This document shows positions 34,942-43,446 of a DNA stretch of 64,000 bases, piece by piece. The notes under the pieces are model-generated. The model did not search any database and was not told where the DNA came from. It saw only the letters and a program-made list of their open reading frames with translations. This DNA is from Candidatus Thiodiazotropha sp. (ex Myrtea sp. 'scaly one' KF741663) (GTDB lineage Bacteria; Pseudomonadota; Gammaproteobacteria; Chromatiales; Chromatiaceae), in the NCBI GenBank assembly GCA_025655555.1, contig JAHXIQ010000004.1:310001-374000 (forward strand), given 5' to 3'. Each line of letters begins with the position of its first letter. Position 1 is the stretch's first letter. Made by a program: the position numbers and the translations under genes.

Positions 34942-35123
34942 CAAGTCCATGCTGGGAGAACATTGCCATGCACTCAACCTGCAACAGCCTTACGCGTAAG
35001 AAAACCGGCGAAATGCAGACAATAAGAACAGACAAAGTGCTCGGGTTTTGATTCCATGACTCAGATTATTCTCTGGGTTGTACGCACGGATAGCTGAAAC
35101 GGATCCAGAAAGAACCGAGACCT

Positions 35124-35138
35124 AGGGCCTGTTAACAC
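35124..35138 (+). repeat. Short remnant of the MITE-like terminal repeat
   Basis: AGGGCCTGTTAACAC matches the outermost 15 bases of the element at 57808. Flanking bases do not match. Confidence 0.5.
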
Positions 35139-35161
35139 ACCAAACGCAGTGGGAAGAGGGT

Positions 35162-36763
35162 ATGTCTAAGAATATTCGTATCTTGAGTCGACATCTGGGA
35201 TTGCAGGACAATCTTTTTCATGCGGTTGGCCAGGCCGTATCCAAGGATCGTGCTGAAACTGAGAGGGCCATGGGGAATCTGGCACACAAGGCCAAGCTCT
35301 CGGCCTCGGTGGTAACAGGTACGGCAAGTTTTTATGACTTTCTCAATGAAGAGACGAAACAGAGTGAACTGCTTGTCTGTCAGGGCACTGCCTGCCTGGT
35401 AAACGGTTCAGCCGCGGCGACTGCTGCGCGTCATTCGGGCGCGGGCAAGGCGATGTGCTGTGGACTCTGTTATCAGGGATCGGCCCTGATGAAGCATGAC
35501 ACCGATGGGAACCTGCAGGGTTATCATCAGAGTGAGTCCGTATTGAGTCAGCCGGAGATGCCGGTTTATACCCTCTCTCCTTCGGCGATACTGACGGGGC
35601 CTGTTACCTCCGTAGAGAGGTTGTATGACTTGGCGCTTGAGGGGCAGGAGCGGATTCACCATGAGTTGGCACAATCCAATCTGCGTGGGCGCGGCGGCGC
35701 CGGTTTCGGTTTTGCCTTCAAGTGCAAGACGACTGCAGAGGCTGATGGTGCAGAGAAATATATTGTCTGCAATGGAGACGAGGGAGATCCGGGCGCCTTC
35801 TCAGATCGCTATCTGTTGGAACAGCAACCGCATAAAGTGATGGCGGGGATGTATGCGGCGGGTTTGGCTACCGGTGCCAGGATCGGGGTGCTCTATGTCC
35901 GTTATGAATATCCTGAAGCAATCCGCAGGATCAAGCGTGCCATCGCTGAGTTTGAATCGTTGCCGACTGATATCAGCGGCAAGTTCTCATTTCATGTGAT
36001 CGAGGGTGCCGGGTCTTATGTCTGCGGAGAGGAGACAGCGCTCCTCAGCTCCATCGAGGGTCAGCGGCCGGAGGTGCGCGTGCGGCCGCCCTATCCGGCA
36101 GTAGAGGGTCTTTGGGGCAAGCCGACCCTGCTGTCCAACGTAGAGACCTTTGCCAACATTCCCTGGATACTCGAGCATGGCGGAGAAGCCTTTGCCGCCA
36201 TCGGCACTGGAGAGAGCAAGGGGACCAAACTGATCTCACTGGATAGTCAATTTCATCATCCCGGACTCTATGAAGTTGATTTTGGCTACGCCTTTGAGGA
36301 GTTGATCTACAAGGATGCCGGGGGATTTAACCGTGATGTCAAAGCCCTGCAGGTTGGGGGACCGCTCGGTTCCATCCTGCCGGTTGATGCGATCTCAGGT
36401 CTTAGCATTGACTTCGAATCTTTTCAGCAAGCCGGTTTCGCATTGGGACATGCGGGAATGATTGCCATACCGGCGCCGTTTCCCATGATCGACTTCATGC
36501 GCCATATCTTCGAATACATGGCGGACGAATCCTGCGGTAAGTGCACCCCCTGCCGGCTGGGCACTGCCAAAGGCAGCCGTATGCTGCATCAGGCAACAAA
36601 GGATCATCCCGTGGACAGGCGTCTATTCGACGAGCTGCTCGAACTGTTGGAAGTGGGCTCACTATGCGCATTGGGCGGCGGTGTACCTTTGCCGATGCGC
36701 AATGCATTGACCCATTTTCAGCAAGAGCTTGCGGCTTACTTCAGTCTGGAGGGAGCGGAGTAA
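35162..36763 (+). CDS. fdsB: NAD-linked formate dehydrogenase, fused NuoE-like/NuoF-like subunit
   Basis: A 533-residue diaphorase subunit. Residues 1 to about 125 are NuoE/FdsG-like with a [2Fe-2S] pattern C73-x4-C78 and C99-x3-C103. The rest is NuoF/FdsB-like with FMN/NADH loops RGRGGAGF and CNGDEGDPGAFSDR, GAGSYVCGEETALLSSIEG, and a [4Fe-4S] motif SCGKCTPCRLG plus SLCALG. It passes electrons from the molybdenum subunit to NAD. In Cupriavidus-type enzymes FdsG and FdsB are separate; here they are one chain. The next gene overlaps as TAATG. Transcribed from the operator-bearing promoter at 34913. Confidence 0.93.
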   Translation: MSKNIRILSRHLGLQDNLFHAVGQAVSKDRAETERAMGNLAHKAKLSASVVTGTASFYDFLNEETKQSELLVCQGTACLVNGSAAATAARHSGAGKAMCCGLCYQGSALMKHDTDGNLQGYHQSESVLSQPEMPVYTLSPSAILTGPVTSVERLYDLALEGQERIHHELAQSNLRGRGGAGFGFAFKCKTTAEADGAEKYIVCNGDEGDPGAFSDRYLLEQQPHKVMAGMYAAGLATGARIGVLYVRYEYPEAIRRIKRAIAEFESLPTDISGKFSFHVIEGAGSYVCGEETALLSSIEGQRPEVRVRPPYPAVEGLWGKPTLLSNVETFANIPWILEHGGEAFAAIGTGESKGTKLISLDSQFHHPGLYEVDFGYAFEELIYKDAGGFNRDVKALQVGGPLGSILPVDAISGLSIDFESFQQAGFALGHAGMIAIPAPFPMIDFMRHIFEYMADESCGKCTPCRLGTAKGSRMLHQATKDHPVDRRLFDELLELLEVGSLCALGGGVPLPMRNALTHFQQELAAYFSLEGAE

Positions 36764-39456
36764 TGAGTCAGATAACGATCAATGGGACCACCTATCCGAC
36801 TATAGAGGGTGAGACCCTTTACGAATCTGTCAGCCGTCACCTTGGGCCGGATGAGATTCCCGTACTCTGTCATGATCCAGCACTAGAACCTTTTGGCGCA
36901 TGCCGGATCTGCCTCGTCGAGGTGTCACGAAAAGCGGGAGAAAAGGGGCGTCTGATGGCGTCCTGCCATACGCCGGCCTCTGGTGATCTGCATGTAACCA
37001 CGCGAAGCGATCGCCTGATGCGTGCACGCAAAGGTATTCTCGAGTTGCTGGTGAGTAATTATCCTGCCGATAAAATGAAACCGGCGGCAGGTGAAAACCC
37101 CACGCCCTTTCAGAAACTGCTGCATGAGTACGGGATTGAGCACAGTCGATATCCGCAGATAGAAGAACCGGGAGAAGCTGCCAAGCCCCACCCCTATCTG
37201 CGCTTCGATCCCGCTGAATGTATCCACTGCTATCGTTGCATTCGCGCTTGCGATGAAATACAGGGGCAGTTTGTGCTGTCGATGGCGAATCGCGGTATGA
37301 AAAGCCACATTATCCAGGGACAGGCGGGGGACTTCGGTGAAGCGGGATGTGTCTCCTGCGGACGTTGTGTTCAGACCTGTCCCACCAATGCCCTCAGCGA
37401 TCGCTACCGGGCCAAGACATTGCAGGCTGACAAGACGGTACCCACTGTCTGCACCTACTGTGGTGTGGGTTGCAACCTGGAGGTGAAGGTTAAGGCTGGT
37501 AGCGTGGCGGCTATCAGCGCCGTGGAGGGAGCTGAAGTCAACCAAGGGCATACCTGTCTCAAAGGACGCTACGCTTTTGAGTATGTCCACCACCCCGATC
37601 GGCTCACCAGCCCCATGATCCGCCGTGACGGAGAACTGGTAGAGGTCGGCTGGGATGAGGCGCTCGACTTCATCGCCGAACGTCTCGAGCGCATCAAACA
37701 GGAACATGGCGCCGATGCCATTGCCGGCATCTCTTCGGCACGCTGCACCAATGAAGAGAATTACTTGATGCAGAAGTTCATGCGGAGCGTGATCGGCAAC
37801 AACAATATCGACGGCTGTGCACGGGTCTGCCACTCACCCACTGCCTACGGCATGCGGCAGGTCTATGGAACCGGTGCGGCGACCAACTCCATCGATGAAA
37901 TTCCGCTGGCCGACTGCCTGCTGGTGTTTGGGGCCAATCCCACTGAGGCTCACCCGGTTACCGGGGCCAGGCTGAAACAGGCGGCTATTAAGGGTGCGAA
38001 GCTGATCATCGTTGACCCGCGCCGTTCTGAATTATCGAAATACGCCGCCTGTCATCTGCAGCCAAGACCCGGTAGCAATGTGGCCCTGCTCAACATGCTA
38101 TGCCGTTATCTGATTGCGCTGGATTACGTGGACCAGGCGTTTGTCGACAGCCGGACCGAGGGCTTTGATGCGTTCAAGGTGCAGGTGATGGCACAGGATC
38201 TCGATCGCCTGGAGCAGATAACGGGTGTTGCCCGTACCGATGTGGAACAGGCAGCACATATTTATGGCCGTGCCCAGCGTGCGATGGCCTTTCATGGTTT
38301 GGGTATCACAGAACACTATCAGGGCAGCCGGGCAATCATGATGCTTGCCGATCTGATTATGATGACCGGTAATATCGGTCGCCCCGGTACTGGTATGAAC
38401 CCTCTGCGTGGGCAGAACAACGTACAGGGAGCGGTGGACATGGGTGTTCAACCCGACCTGGGTGCCGGCTACCTCGACTACAAACAACCGGAGATTAAGG
38501 CGCACTTTGAACAAATCTACGGTACAGAGATACCGACACAGCCAGGATTAAAGATACCGCAGATGTTTGGCGCAGCCCGGGAAGGAAAGCTCAAGGCCCT
38601 GTGGATCATGGGCGAGGATATCCTGCAGACCGATCCCAACTCCTGCGAGGTTAAATATTCCCTCAGTCTGCTCGATCTGCTGATCGTGCAGGAGCTCTTC
38701 ATGACAGAGACCTGCAGCATGGCCGATGTCATCCTGCCGGCTGCCTCATTCCTGGAGAAGAGTGGTACCTTCACCAATGGGGAGCGGCGTATCCAGCGAG
38801 TCAATGCAGCCATTGACCCATTGCCAGGTACTCGTCCGGACGGAGAGATTGTCAGTAACATCATGCAGCGTATGGGTTATCCGCAGGGTTCTTATGATCC
38901 GCCGAAGTTGCTTCAGGAGATTGCGCAGGTGGTGCCTTTCTTTGCCGGTGTGACTTGGGAGAATCTTGAAGGGGATGGCAAGCAGTGGCCCGTGGCGCCA
39001 GATGGTACCGACACGCAAATCCTACATCAGGAGGGTTTCAAGCTGCGCAAAGGCCAGTTCCGGTTTTTCGAATTTCAAGAGACCCCCGAAATTGAAGAAA
39101 ATGCCGCATCCTATCCCTACATTCTCACCACCAGTCGCTGCCTGGAACACTATAATTGCGGCAGTATGACCCGCCGCACACCCAATGTGGAACTGGTTGA
39201 TCACGATGTGTTACTGATTAATCCTCAGGATGCCGAACGGGAAGGTATCGATGAGGGGGGGCGTGTAGAGATCTCCTCATCCAACGGGACCACCCATCTA
39301 CAGGTGAGGATCAGTGATGAGGTGAAACCGGGAATACTCTTTACCACCTTCCACTTTCCAGAAATCGCTATCAACCACCTTACCAGCGGTATCTTCGATC
39401 AGGAGAGCATGACGCCGGAGTATAAGGTTGTAGCGGTGCGTTTGGCGCCAGCTTGA
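36763..39456 (+). CDS. fdsA: NAD-linked formate dehydrogenase, molybdenum catalytic subunit
   Basis: A frame open further upstream overlaps the previous gene; the true start is ATG 36763 (MSQITINGTTYPTIEG), giving 897 residues. The N-terminal [2Fe-2S] domain has Cys36, 47, 50 and 68. Two [4Fe-4S] clusters follow (C153-C163 region and CVSCGRCVQTC at 196-206). The MopB domain has its proximal cluster at Cys230, 233, 237 and 265. The molybdenum ligand is Cys356 (ARVCHSPT), so no selenocysteine is used. It oxidises formate to CO2. FdsC/FdsD-like maturation genes are not next to it; modABC lies about 7 kb downstream. Confidence 0.95.
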   Translation: MSQITINGTTYPTIEGETLYESVSRHLGPDEIPVLCHDPALEPFGACRICLVEVSRKAGEKGRLMASCHTPASGDLHVTTRSDRLMRARKGILELLVSNYPADKMKPAAGENPTPFQKLLHEYGIEHSRYPQIEEPGEAAKPHPYLRFDPAECIHCYRCIRACDEIQGQFVLSMANRGMKSHIIQGQAGDFGEAGCVSCGRCVQTCPTNALSDRYRAKTLQADKTVPTVCTYCGVGCNLEVKVKAGSVAAISAVEGAEVNQGHTCLKGRYAFEYVHHPDRLTSPMIRRDGELVEVGWDEALDFIAERLERIKQEHGADAIAGISSARCTNEENYLMQKFMRSVIGNNNIDGCARVCHSPTAYGMRQVYGTGAATNSIDEIPLADCLLVFGANPTEAHPVTGARLKQAAIKGAKLIIVDPRRSELSKYAACHLQPRPGSNVALLNMLCRYLIALDYVDQAFVDSRTEGFDAFKVQVMAQDLDRLEQITGVARTDVEQAAHIYGRAQRAMAFHGLGITEHYQGSRAIMMLADLIMMTGNIGRPGTGMNPLRGQNNVQGAVDMGVQPDLGAGYLDYKQPEIKAHFEQIYGTEIPTQPGLKIPQMFGAAREGKLKALWIMGEDILQTDPNSCEVKYSLSLLDLLIVQELFMTETCSMADVILPAASFLEKSGTFTNGERRIQRVNAAIDPLPGTRPDGEIVSNIMQRMGYPQGSYDPPKLLQEIAQVVPFFAGVTWENLEGDGKQWPVAPDGTDTQILHQEGFKLRKGQFRFFEFQETPEIEENAASYPYILTTSRCLEHYNCGSMTRRTPNVELVDHDVLLINPQDAEREGIDEGGRVEISSSNGTTHLQVRISDEVKPGILFTTFHFPEIAINHLTSGIFDQESMTPEYKVVAVRLAPA

Positions 39457-39583
39457 TTGTATTTCATATTTTTGCATGCAAATTTGCGAGACTTCGTAGG
39501 GTTGAATCTCGCGCGCCGATTACTAACGTATAAAGTAAGAGGAGAACCGAAACAGGACCTGTGAAAAATGCTTGGAGGGGATC

Positions 39584-40759
39584 ATGCCCACTGTAAGCAG
39601 CAGAGAACTGCAACCTGAACGACGACGAGAGTCCAGCCCGCCAAAGGCTTTGGTGGAATTGATGGCGCCAGCTGATGTTCGCTTCGATGGTGACCGCCCC
39701 TGGGACATACAAGTGCACGATGACGAACTCTATCAGCGGGTTTTTACCTCAGGTTCACTCGGCCTTGGTGAGGCCTATATGGATGGACTCTGGGACACTG
39801 CGCAGATGGATGTGCTTTTCTACCGGTTTATGCGAGCGGGTACGGATGAAAGACTGGCCGGGTGGTTCAAGCTGAGACTGCTGGGTGAGATGTTGCGCCG
39901 TTATCTGTTCAATCAGCAATCGGTCAGTCGGGCATTCCAGGTTGGTAAGCAACACTACGATATCGGCAACGATATCTTTGAGGCCATGCTCGATAGCAGT
40001 ATGAGTTACTCCTGTGGTTATTGGGAACACGCCGAGAATCTGGAACAGGCGCAGCAGCACAAACTCGATCTGATCTGCCGCAAACTGCAATTGAAATCCG
40101 GTGAAAAGTTATTGGAAATCGGTTGCGGCTGGGGTGGACTGATGCAGCATGCCGCTGAAAACTATGGGGTTGAAGTGGTTGGTCTGACAGTTTCCAAAGA
40201 GCAACAGAAACTGGCTCAGGCACGTTGTGAGGGACTGCCGGTGAAGGTTGATCTCATGGACTATCGTGAGGCTACCGGTCATTACGACAAGGCGGTCTCA
40301 GTGGGCATGTTTGAACATGTGGGCGAAAAAAACTATCGCACCTACTTCGAAACCGTCAACCGGTTGTTATCGGATGATGGCCTTTTTCTGCTACATACGA
40401 TCGGTAGCCGCAGGACAACCAAAGCACTGGACCCATGGATTGAAAAATATATCTTTCCCAACGGAAAACTGCCCTCTGCCAGAGAGATCACCCAGGCACT
40501 GGAAGGCTGTTTTCTGATTGAGGACTGGCATAATTTTGGACAGGATTATGACCGTACGCTGATGGCCTGGTGGCAGAATTTCGATCGGGCCTGGCCCAAG
40601 CTGGAAAGCCGCTACGGCAGGCGTTTTTATCGTATGTGGAAATACTATCTGCACACTTGTGCAGGCTTCTTTCGCAGTCGCCAGGGTCATCTATGGCAGT
40701 TGGTACTCACCAAGCGAAGTTACCCCAATACTTATCGCTCGATTAGAACAGTGATATGA
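39584..40759 (+). CDS. cfa: Cyclopropane-fatty-acyl-phospholipid synthase
   Basis: A 391-residue SAM-dependent methyltransferase that adds a methylene bridge to unsaturated acyl chains of membrane phospholipids. ATG 39584 follows TTGGAGGGGATC. Marks: VFTSGSLGLGEAYMDGLWD, HYDIGNDIFEAMLDSSMSYSCGYW, SAM loop EIGCGWGGLMQHAAE, GMFEHVGEKNYRTYFE, HTIGSRRTTKALDPWIEKYIFPNGKLPS and the C-terminal helical segment with FFRSRQGHLWQLV. It is 128 bases after the formate dehydrogenase. Its use of SAM and membrane remodelling has no clear link to the C1 genes. Confidence 0.95.
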   Translation: MPTVSSRELQPERRRESSPPKALVELMAPADVRFDGDRPWDIQVHDDELYQRVFTSGSLGLGEAYMDGLWDTAQMDVLFYRFMRAGTDERLAGWFKLRLLGEMLRRYLFNQQSVSRAFQVGKQHYDIGNDIFEAMLDSSMSYSCGYWEHAENLEQAQQHKLDLICRKLQLKSGEKLLEIGCGWGGLMQHAAENYGVEVVGLTVSKEQQKLAQARCEGLPVKVDLMDYREATGHYDKAVSVGMFEHVGEKNYRTYFETVNRLLSDDGLFLLHTIGSRRTTKALDPWIEKYIFPNGKLPSAREITQALEGCFLIEDWHNFGQDYDRTLMAWWQNFDRAWPKLESRYGRRFYRMWKYYLHTCAGFFRSRQGHLWQLVLTKRSYPNTYRSIRTVI

Positions 40760-40867
40760 GAAAGTGTCCATCAACATCCGGTGGGTAGAGCCCCACACTA
40801 CGATATCCTTCTTGTAGGTTACAGCCTTGCCACACCATCAGCATTCCGACAGGCACCCCATAATCTC

Positions 40868-43099
40868 TCACTGCACTACACCAGTGGTGGTGATAGAGAA
40901 TGGTCTGCTTCCTCCCGCAGTAAAGGGTTGTCCGGTGATTGTTGAAAGTACACCCGTAGACTCGTCGATGGTGTAGGCGGAGATGTCGTTTGACGACCAG
41001 TTGGCCACATAGACGAATTGGCCAGTGGGATCGATGGTAATGGATTGAGGATCGACGCCTGTCGAAAAAGTCGAACCAGGGGTGAGCTCACCCGTACTTA
41101 CATCGATAGAGTAAACTCGGACATTGTTTGAAGTCAGGTTTGCTACGTAAACAAACTGACCCAGAGGATCGACAGCAACGGAAATGGGTCCGCTTCCAGC
41201 CGGGTAGGGTGAACCGGTAAGTTCCGTGAGTGCCCCCGTGCTTGCATTGATTTCAAAAGCCGAGACAAAAAATCCACCATTAATAAAGGAAGTATTCGCG
41301 ACATACGCGAAGCGGCCTGTAGGATCAATATCGATAGAAACGGGTCCATTACCGGCAGGGACTGTTAAACCGATCGCAGAGAGAGCTCCTGTACTGGGAT
41401 CGATAGAGTAGGCGGAAACATCATCCGAGATAAGATTGGTTGCGTAAGCGAAACGACCGGTGGGATCGACTGTGATACTGCCCGGATTATCTCCTGCAAC
41501 AAAGGGTGAGCCCGTAAGTAGAGTCAGTGCTCCTGAACTTGAGTCGATGCTGAATGCCGAGATGACATCGGTTGAGATTGCAACATAGGCGAAACGTCCG
41601 GATGGGTCGATAGTGATTGATTGAGGGCCGGTTTGGTTAGTCTCTATATCAAAAGGTGATCCACTGAATTCAGTCAGTGCTCCGGTGCCTGAATTGATGC
41701 GATAGGCCGAGATGTTATCAGTGCTCCGGTTGGCCACGTAGGCGAATCGTCCGGTGGGGTCCACGACTACTGAACTAGGTGTGCCTGCTGTAGCCGTTGG
41801 AGTGCCGATGGGACTGAGCGCACCATTGCTCGCGTCGATGAGATAGGCCGAAACATCAATGGATGCTTCGTTTGCCACGTAGGCAAACCTGGGTGTAACG
41901 GTAGCCTCCACAAGGTCAGAGAGATAGGCAACAGCGCTCGGGGCGCTTCGGGCAGAGAGGGTGCGTGTATCTGTCAGTTCACCGCTGGTCTGATCGATGG
42001 TGAAGACATTGACACTGTTGTCACCACTGTTGGTGATACTGATGAACTGGCCGGTGATATCGATGGCGACCGATTCCGGCAGGTTCCCGAGCGGACAGTT
42101 CTGTGTGGCGCCGCTGCAGTTGATCTGGAGCAGCGTACCATCGGTCTGAATCTCAAATACCGATACGGTACCTGATGCCTCCCGGCTGATCATGTAGAGC
42201 CACTGCCCGCTGGCATCCATTGCCAGTGCGTGTGGCGTCCCGCCAGTGGGGAGTACACTACCGTTTGCCACCAACAGTCCCGCCGCATCGATACTGAACA
42301 CGCCTAGGTTGCCCGAAGTTTGATTGGCGACGTAGGCGTATTGGCCATCCGGGGTGATGGCCATATCCATGGCACCGGTGCCGCCGGATACAATGGGTGA
42401 ACCGGCTGCTTCCAGCAGGGTACCATCTGACGTGTTGATATCGTAAACACCCACGTCACTACTGCCATCATGTACCACATAAAGTACATCTTTATCGGGA
42501 TGGACACGAATCTGGGTAGGCCCGCTACTGCCGCTCAAGGTCACATCGATGGGGGCTTGGACGATTCCTAATGCACTCAGCGCACCGGATGGGTCCTTGG
42601 CGTGTACGCTGATGGTATCAATGTTGTGATTGGCCACGTAGGCGTAGCGCCCGGTTGATTCAAAGGCAAGGGAGACAGGTGTACCGTTGGTAAAACAGTT
42701 ATCAGTAGCGCCAGTATCGAGATTGCAGTCAGCCAGGTTGAGTTCGCCGCTCAAACTGTCGATGGTAAGGAGCGAGATGTCGGTTGAGTTGGCATTGGTG
42801 GTGTAGGCAAACAGTCCGCTGGGGTCGATGGTTAAAGATGTCGGGCCGTCGCCTGTCAGGGTGTAGCCGTGATGGATCAGTTGACCGGTTGTGTTATTGG
42901 CAATAAACACGGAGATGGTATCGTCACCGGTATTCGCCACGTAGGCAAACCGGGCCACCGGAACCGGTGCCGGACCTGGTGGTGGGGTTACGCCACCACT
43001 ACCTCCGCCACCGCATCCGGTGAGTGAGAGCAAAAAGAGCGATAACAGAGTCAATATTGGGGTGTTTAGCGGTCCGGTCAATCTGATAGGGTTCAGCAT
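40868..43099 (-). CDS. Outer-membrane or periplasmic lipoprotein with lactonase-like beta-propeller repeats
   Basis: Start ATG 43099 (MLNPIRLTGPLNTPILTLLSLFLLSLTGCGGG) gives 743 residues with a lipobox LTGC near residue 28 and a Gly/Pro linker. The rest is about fifteen repeats of roughly 45 residues, each close to DPTGRFAYVANxxxDxISAYSID plus xSTGALTxxxGSPF, split into two propeller blocks by a linker near SARSAPSAVAYLSDLVEATVTPRFAY. The repeats resemble YncE/6-phosphogluconolactonase (Lactonase_7) blades. No catalytic motif is visible, so a binding or surface role is more likely than lactonase activity. Confidence 0.85.
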   Translation of the reverse strand: MLNPIRLTGPLNTPILTLLSLFLLSLTGCGGGGSGGVTPPPGPAPVPVARFAYVANTGDDTISVFIANNTTGQLIHHGYTLTGDGPTSLTIDPSGLFAYTTNANSTDISLLTIDSLSGELNLADCNLDTGATDNCFTNGTPVSLAFESTGRYAYVANHNIDTISVHAKDPSGALSALGIVQAPIDVTLSGSSGPTQIRVHPDKDVLYVVHDGSSDVGVYDINTSDGTLLEAAGSPIVSGGTGAMDMAITPDGQYAYVANQTSGNLGVFSIDAAGLLVANGSVLPTGGTPHALAMDASGQWLYMISREASGTVSVFEIQTDGTLLQINCSGATQNCPLGNLPESVAIDITGQFISITNSGDNSVNVFTIDQTSGELTDTRTLSARSAPSAVAYLSDLVEATVTPRFAYVANEASIDVSAYLIDASNGALSPIGTPTATAGTPSSVVVDPTGRFAYVANRSTDNISAYRINSGTGALTEFSGSPFDIETNQTGPQSITIDPSGRFAYVAISTDVISAFSIDSSSGALTLLTGSPFVAGDNPGSITVDPTGRFAYATNLISDDVSAYSIDPSTGALSAIGLTVPAGNGPVSIDIDPTGRFAYVANTSFINGGFFVSAFEINASTGALTELTGSPYPAGSGPISVAVDPLGQFVYVANLTSNNVRVYSIDVSTGELTPGSTFSTGVDPQSITIDPTGQFVYVANWSSNDISAYTIDESTGVLSTITGQPFTAGGSRPFSITTTGVVQ

Positions 43100-43446
43100 C
43101 TTGTCATCCGAAAGAGTCGCAGTATAAAAAAAGGGCTGGGAAGGGTTTGAGTCGAGCAGCATGATAAGCTGCACATGTTTTATTTTTTACGCCATCCTAG
43201 CCAGACAGGCATTGTACCATTTTGCTGTACGCCGCTAAGGTCAAGTATCCTGTCTGTGATTGTGCTGCGAATTATAGACCAAGCTGCCGCTGGAATCAGA
43301 CGGTATTTCCGCTAAATGGGGATTCGAATCACACACTTAAGGAATTCTTAAGAAAGTGCTTTGAGTCCTGCAGGTGGTTGATTCATATGTGATGTGTCAG
43401 TGATATCCGGTTTACGCTAACTGTCTTAGCCGGCGGTCGGACTGAA
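43100..43446. promoter_or_regulatory. Spacer upstream of the lipoprotein gene
   Basis: No gene seen. It contains the near-palindrome CTTAAG-GAATT-CTTAAG at 43336-43352 but no defined promoter motif. Confidence 0.35.

Larger units (their letters stand above)
34776..35161. promoter_or_regulatory. Long divergent region between gshA and formate dehydrogenase
   Basis: Contains the operator-bearing promoter (34913-34941), a possible 27-codon leader ORF (ATG 34969 to stop 35052) and a 15-base match to the MITE end (35124-35138). The leader has no clear ribosome site and may be chance. Confidence 0.5.

Noticed and set aside
36541-36762. N-terminal extension of the formate dehydrogenase frame
   Set aside because: Lies within the preceding gene in another frame; the family start is ATG 36763.
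37816-37836. Selenocysteine in the formate dehydrogenase active site
   Set aside because: The codon at the molybdenum-ligand position is TGC (Cys356), not TGA.
39471-39482. Palindrome TTTGCATGCAAA upstream of cfa
   Set aside because: Short and isolated; similar GCATGC words occur elsewhere by chance.
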